Positions 63,363-64,000 of a DNA stretch of 64,000 bases are shown here, piece after piece (position 1 is the stretch's first letter; every line of letters begins with the position of its first letter). The notes below the pieces were generated by a model that saw only the letters and a list, made by a program, of their open reading frames with translations, had not been told where the DNA came from and did no database searches. The DNA comes from an uncultured Altererythrobacter sp. (GTDB lineage: Bacteria; Pseudomonadota; Alphaproteobacteria; Sphingomonadales; Sphingomonadaceae), in the NCBI GenBank assembly GCA_946886565.1, contig CAMPIX010000001.1:198045-262044 (forward strand). Reading direction: 5' to 3'. A program made the translations under genes and the position numbers.

Positions 63363-64000
63363 CAACCGTCTCGAATGCTAATCGACCGCCCCGTTGGGTG
63401 GACTTCCACTGTCACCTCGACTTGTATCGGGACCATCAGGCGGTCATCGCTGAATGCGATCGCGAACGTGTCGCGACCTTGGCCGTCACCACTACGCCCA
63501 AAGCCTGGCGGCGCAATCGCGAGCTGGCCTCTCAATCCAAGCAGGTTCGCGTGGCTCTCGGCCTTCATCCGCAACTCGTTGCCGAACGGGCCAGCGAGCT
63601 ACCGCTGTTCGAGGCGCTGCTTCCGGAAGCCCGTTATGTCGGCGAGATCGGCCTGGACGCGGGGCCACGCTTTTACCGCAGCTTTACGGAACAGGAGCGG
63701 ATATTCGAGCGCATTCTGCGCGCCTGCGCAGAGCAGGGTGGGAAGATTCTCACTGTGCACAGCGTGCGCGCCGTCTCGAAGGTTCTCGGTCATATCGAGG
63801 CCTTGCTGCCGCAGGAGCACGGACGCGTTATACTCCACTGGTTCACGGGAACGCCGGCCGAAGCCCGGCGGGCTACCGAGCTCGGGTGCTATTTCTCAAT
63901 CAACAGCGAAATGTTGCGTTCGCCTAAGCATCGCCGAATGGTGGCAGGCCTGCCAGTGGACCGGCTGCTAACCGAAACCGACGGTCCGTTCGTGGAGATT
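63359..64000 (+). CDS. qatD: QatD: TatD-like nuclease of the Qat system (partial, cut by window end)
   Basis: An open frame starting at GTG 63359, overlapping the qatC stop, and continuing without a stop through base 64000 (214 codons seen). It shows the TatD metal-dependent hydrolase pattern: HxH in WVDFHCHLDLY, Glu in YVGEIGLDAG, then ALGLHPQLV, LTVHSVRAV and ILHWFTGTP, and the late Asp in LLTETDGPFVE. TatD proteins are DNases. Only the last 30-50 residues of a normal TatD-like protein should be missing, so nothing suggests a pseudogene. Confidence 0.9.
   Translation, partial: MTTVSNANRPPRWVDFHCHLDLYRDHQAVIAECDRERVATLAVTTTPKAWRRNRELASQSKQVRVALGLHPQLVAERASELPLFEALLPEARYVGEIGLDAGPRFYRSFTEQERIFERILRACAEQGGKILTVHSVRAVSKVLGHIEALLPQEHGRVILHWFTGTPAEARRATELGCYFSINSEMLRSPKHRRMVAGLPVDRLLTETDGPFVEI

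Larger units (their letters stand above)
51236..64000. mobile_element. Tn7-like element with defence cargo (right end not seen)
   Basis: The region from just upstream of tRNA-Thr to the window edge carries a complete Tn7-type transposition gene set (tnsA, split tnsB, tnsC, tniQ/tnsD), a divergent TnsB-like gene and a QatABCD defence operon. The left limit is set at the first of two candidate TnsB-binding repeats. No right end or target duplication is visible, so the end given is only the window edge, and membership of the Qat genes in the element is inferred. Codon use is less GC-biased than in the core genes. Confidence 0.55.

Overview
The window looks like a chromosomal segment of a high-GC alphaproteobacterium, most likely a sphingomonad or erythrobacter relative. 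This is inferred from the SDHAF4-type small protein beside rsmB, the zinc-ribbon protein divergent from ftsEX, the hisC-tyrA and metX-metW pairs, and several palindromic repeat families of the kind common in that group. It has three tRNA genes (Lys-TTT, Leu-GAG, Thr-CGT), no rRNA and no CRISPR array.

Left part (1-9.5 kb): a surface-polysaccharide cluster, all on the minus strand. It contains a two-domain glycosyltransferase, a small WYL..PDV-repeat protein, a phytanoyl-CoA-dioxygenase-like enzyme, a KpsT/KpsM/KpsE-type capsule exporter and two more glycosyltransferase-like proteins. It ends at the 3' side of tRNA-Lys. Middle part (9.5-44 kb): mostly housekeeping genes. These are folK, an N-carbamoylputrescine amidase, msrA, an OmpA-like protein, rsmB, a cytochrome P450 behind a clean palindrome, hemH, a lone molybdenum hydroxylase large subunit, mrp, hflKC, a DegP-type protease, a class A PBP, msrB, a GST, a semialdehyde dehydrogenase, a glutathione-dependent formaldehyde pathway (frmA ... 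fghA), metXW, hisC-tyrA, plsC, a YdcF protein, ftsEX and a zinc-ribbon protein.

44.2-50.9 kb: a compact locus in which a stand-alone receiver, a TPR plus beta-barrel outer-membrane protein, a membrane-anchored HEAT-repeat protein and a membrane glycosyltransferase form one operon. It converges on a hybrid histidine kinase, a second receiver and an Hpt protein. Together they look like a phosphorelay-controlled synthase-dependent exopolysaccharide system.

51.2-64 kb: an accessory region next to tRNA-Thr. A Tn7-like transposition operon (small orf, tnsA, tnsB, separate tnsB C-terminal domain, tnsC, long tniQ/tnsD) is read leftward from a near-consensus promoter. Divergent from it is a TnsB-like protein whose catalytic glutamate appears lost. 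Next comes a QatABCD anti-phage operon whose last gene, qatD, runs off the window. The most unusual elements are the translationally coupled split TnsB, the degenerate TnsB-like partner and the insertion on the 5' side of the tRNA. The right end of the element is not in view, so its full extent is unknown.
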